35,595 nucleotides of DNA. Origin: Candidatus Aminicenantota bacterium (GTDB lineage Bacteria > Acidobacteriota > Aminicenantia > Aminicenantales > Aminicenantaceae). Of this stretch, positions 34,351-35,595 are shown one piece after another; positions within the stretch are counted from its first letter, which is position 1, and each line of letters starts with the position of its first letter. The notes beneath the pieces were generated by a model, which was given only the letters and a program-made list of their open reading frames with translations, ran no database searches and was not told where the DNA came from. Location of the stretch: the NCBI GenBank assembly GCA_030612445.1, contig JAUWNW010000015.1:1-35595 (forward strand). The letters run 5' to 3'. Position numbers and translations under genes: made by a program.

Positions 34351-35568
34351 TTATTTAGTTAAAGAGGCTGTCTTAAGGATAAAACCCCGGTCCTTTTCAA
34401 AAGTATAGACATCCTGCAGCATCTTTTCCCTGGCCGTAAGCAGGGAGCCGAAACCGTATCTCTCCCTCACCTGATCTACAGCATAACCCAACGATTCCTG
34501 CTGCTTAGCATAAGGCTCAAACAAAGAAAGGGATTGGCCCCTGACCAGGTCAGAGGCTTTCACTCCCACCAGGCAGAGAGATAGGCGTGAGCCGGAAAAA
34601 AGCCCAAGGAACAGCTCCCGGGCGATGCGGAAGATTTCTCCCATATCCTGACGAGGCGTGACAAGGAGTCTCCGCCTGGCTTCGGTTTTAAAATCTGAAT
34701 ACCTGACCTTGGCTTCGATAATATGGGCGAATAGACGCTGTTTGCGTAAAGCCAGAGCCAGCCTGTCGCAGAGATAAGCAAGATGAGCCAGGAGAAGACG
34801 GCGGTCCCAGAGGTCTTGCAAAAAAGTAGTCTCCCGGGATAAAGACTTAGGAAGGGAGGCTACGGCCACGGGACGGCTGTCAATGCCCCGCGACTGCAGG
34901 TAGATCTTCTCACCGTTCAAGCCAAAAAGCGACCGCAAAGCCGCCCGCGGCAGCCCCCATAAATCACCGATCTTGCTGACATTAAGCAAGCGAAATACGG
35001 CCTGCGCCTTGGGGCCGATTCCGGGCAGCAGCTCGATATTCAGGTCCTTCAGGAATTCGTCCTCTCTGCCGGGACGGATCTCATACAAGCCCCCCGGCTT
35101 GGCTCTGTTGGTCGCCAGCTTAGCTAATACTTTATTCGGGCCCACCCCCACTGACACCCCTAGGCCCAGCTCCTTTTCCACCGTCTCTTTTATCTCCCTG
35201 GCTGTCCGGGAAAAAGAAGCATACAACGGCTGGCAGCGAGTCAGATCCAGATAGGCCTCATCCAAAGACGCCACCTCCACATCCGGGGTGTACTGCGAGA
35301 GAATGCGGATAAAACTGCGGGAAAAGGACGCATAGAGCTGGTAGTTACCCCTTACAAACACGCCCTGCGGGCAGAGCTGGTAAGCCTTTTGCAGCGACAT
35401 ACCGGAATGGACTCCGTACTTCCGGGCCGCATAGGAAGCGGTTGAGGCCACTCCCCTCTCATGAGGAAGTCCGCCTACAATGACAGGCTTATCCTTAAGA
35501 GAAGGGTCGAGCAGTTCTTCAACTGCCGCAAAAAATGCATCAATGTCGATGTGGATGATATATTTCAC
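34351..35568 (-). CDS. dinB: DNA polymerase IV (Y-family)
   Basis: DinB is a translesion DNA polymerase. The 405-residue protein keeps all catalytic residues at the E. coli positions: D8 and D10 region in IIHIDIDAFFAAVEE, and D103/E104 in VASLDEAYLDLT. F13 is the steric gate. The thumb helix-hairpin-helix ELLPGIGPKAQAVFRLL and little-finger domain (SLSRETTFLQDLWDRR) follow. GQSLSLFEPY near the C-terminus looks like a beta-clamp-binding motif. A C-terminal extension of about 45 residues follows it. It is upstream of the short dnaE on the same strand with a 169-base spacer, so the two probably form a mutagenesis operon. Because it is catalytically intact it is not ImuB. Only 27 bases upstream are in the window, so a LexA site cannot be judged. 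Confidence 0.95.
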   Translation of the reverse strand: MKYIIHIDIDAFFAAVEELLDPSLKDKPVIVGGLPHERGVASTASYAARKYGVHSGMSLQKAYQLCPQGVFVRGNYQLYASFSRSFIRILSQYTPDVEVASLDEAYLDLTRCQPLYASFSRTAREIKETVEKELGLGVSVGVGPNKVLAKLATNRAKPGGLYEIRPGREDEFLKDLNIELLPGIGPKAQAVFRLLNVSKIGDLWGLPRAALRSLFGLNGEKIYLQSRGIDSRPVAVASLPKSLSRETTFLQDLWDRRLLLAHLAYLCDRLALALRKQRLFAHIIEAKVRYSDFKTEARRRLLVTPRQDMGEIFRIARELFLGLFSGSRLSLCLVGVKASDLVRGQSLSLFEPYAKQQESLGYAVDQVRERYGFGSLLTAREKMLQDVYTFEKDRGFILKTASLTK

Positions 35569-35595
35569 TGGTTAATATTTCCGTAACACGCCTAT

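Overview
This window comes from a Gram-negative, A+T-leaning bacterium. Two predicted outer-membrane proteins have signal peptides and C-terminal phenylalanines, and there is a FadD-type acyl-CoA synthetase plus part of a methylmalonyl-CoA pathway. Gene content and the many intergenic repeats suggest an uncultured lineage, but nothing here fixes the phylum. Protein functions are assigned by reading motifs in the translations; no database search was run.

Layout. 1-5500: the 3' part of dnaG, then rpoD, a small TTAA-flanked repeat, tRNA(CAT), a coiled-coil zinc-ribbon protein, and a convergent long-chain acyl-CoA synthetase. 5600-10560: gyrB-gyrA on the minus strand under a good promoter. 11000-16100: a TGS-domain GTPase, tRNA-Pro(CGG), an aminotransferase/DUF362-ferredoxin pair, a HAD phosphatase, a small two-helix membrane protein and a ribbon-helix-helix regulator with a palindrome over its promoter. 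16500-21400: a secreted small protein, a very large NtrY-like histidine kinase and an isoprenylcysteine-methyltransferase-like protein. 21400-24600: a porin, a methyltransferase and an outer-membrane barrel. 24600-27130: an operon of acyl-CoA dehydrogenase, MeaB GTPase and methylmalonyl-CoA epimerase, without the mutase. 27600-30850: YHS protein, cupin, acylphosphatase, thiD and an orphan periplasmic binding protein. 31380-35568: a dinB-dnaE translesion-synthesis pair that is clearly richer in G+C than the rest.

The unusual part is the intergenic DNA. At least three repeat classes are interspersed. (1) Short elements with imperfect terminal inverted repeats starting CCTG or CTTG, flanked by TTAA or near-matches, look like non-autonomous relatives of IS1380/piggyBac-type transposons; complete copies run from 34 to 252 bp and there are solo ends. 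(2) A larger modular repeat is made of several hairpins in a fixed order, with paired base changes between copies that keep one stem intact. (3) Nonamer and heptamer-like short tandem repeats occur, one array filling the dinB-dnaE spacer. A separate, roughly 150-bp multi-branched palindrome at 30969-31117 and a perfect 21-bp hairpin at 27491-27542 belong to no class I recognise.

No CRISPR array, intact transposase, prophage gene or rRNA was found. The best candidates for something undescribed are the modular hairpin repeat, the multi-branched palindrome, and the pairing of a catalytically intact Pol IV with a short DnaE whose PHP domain has lost metal-ligand residues.
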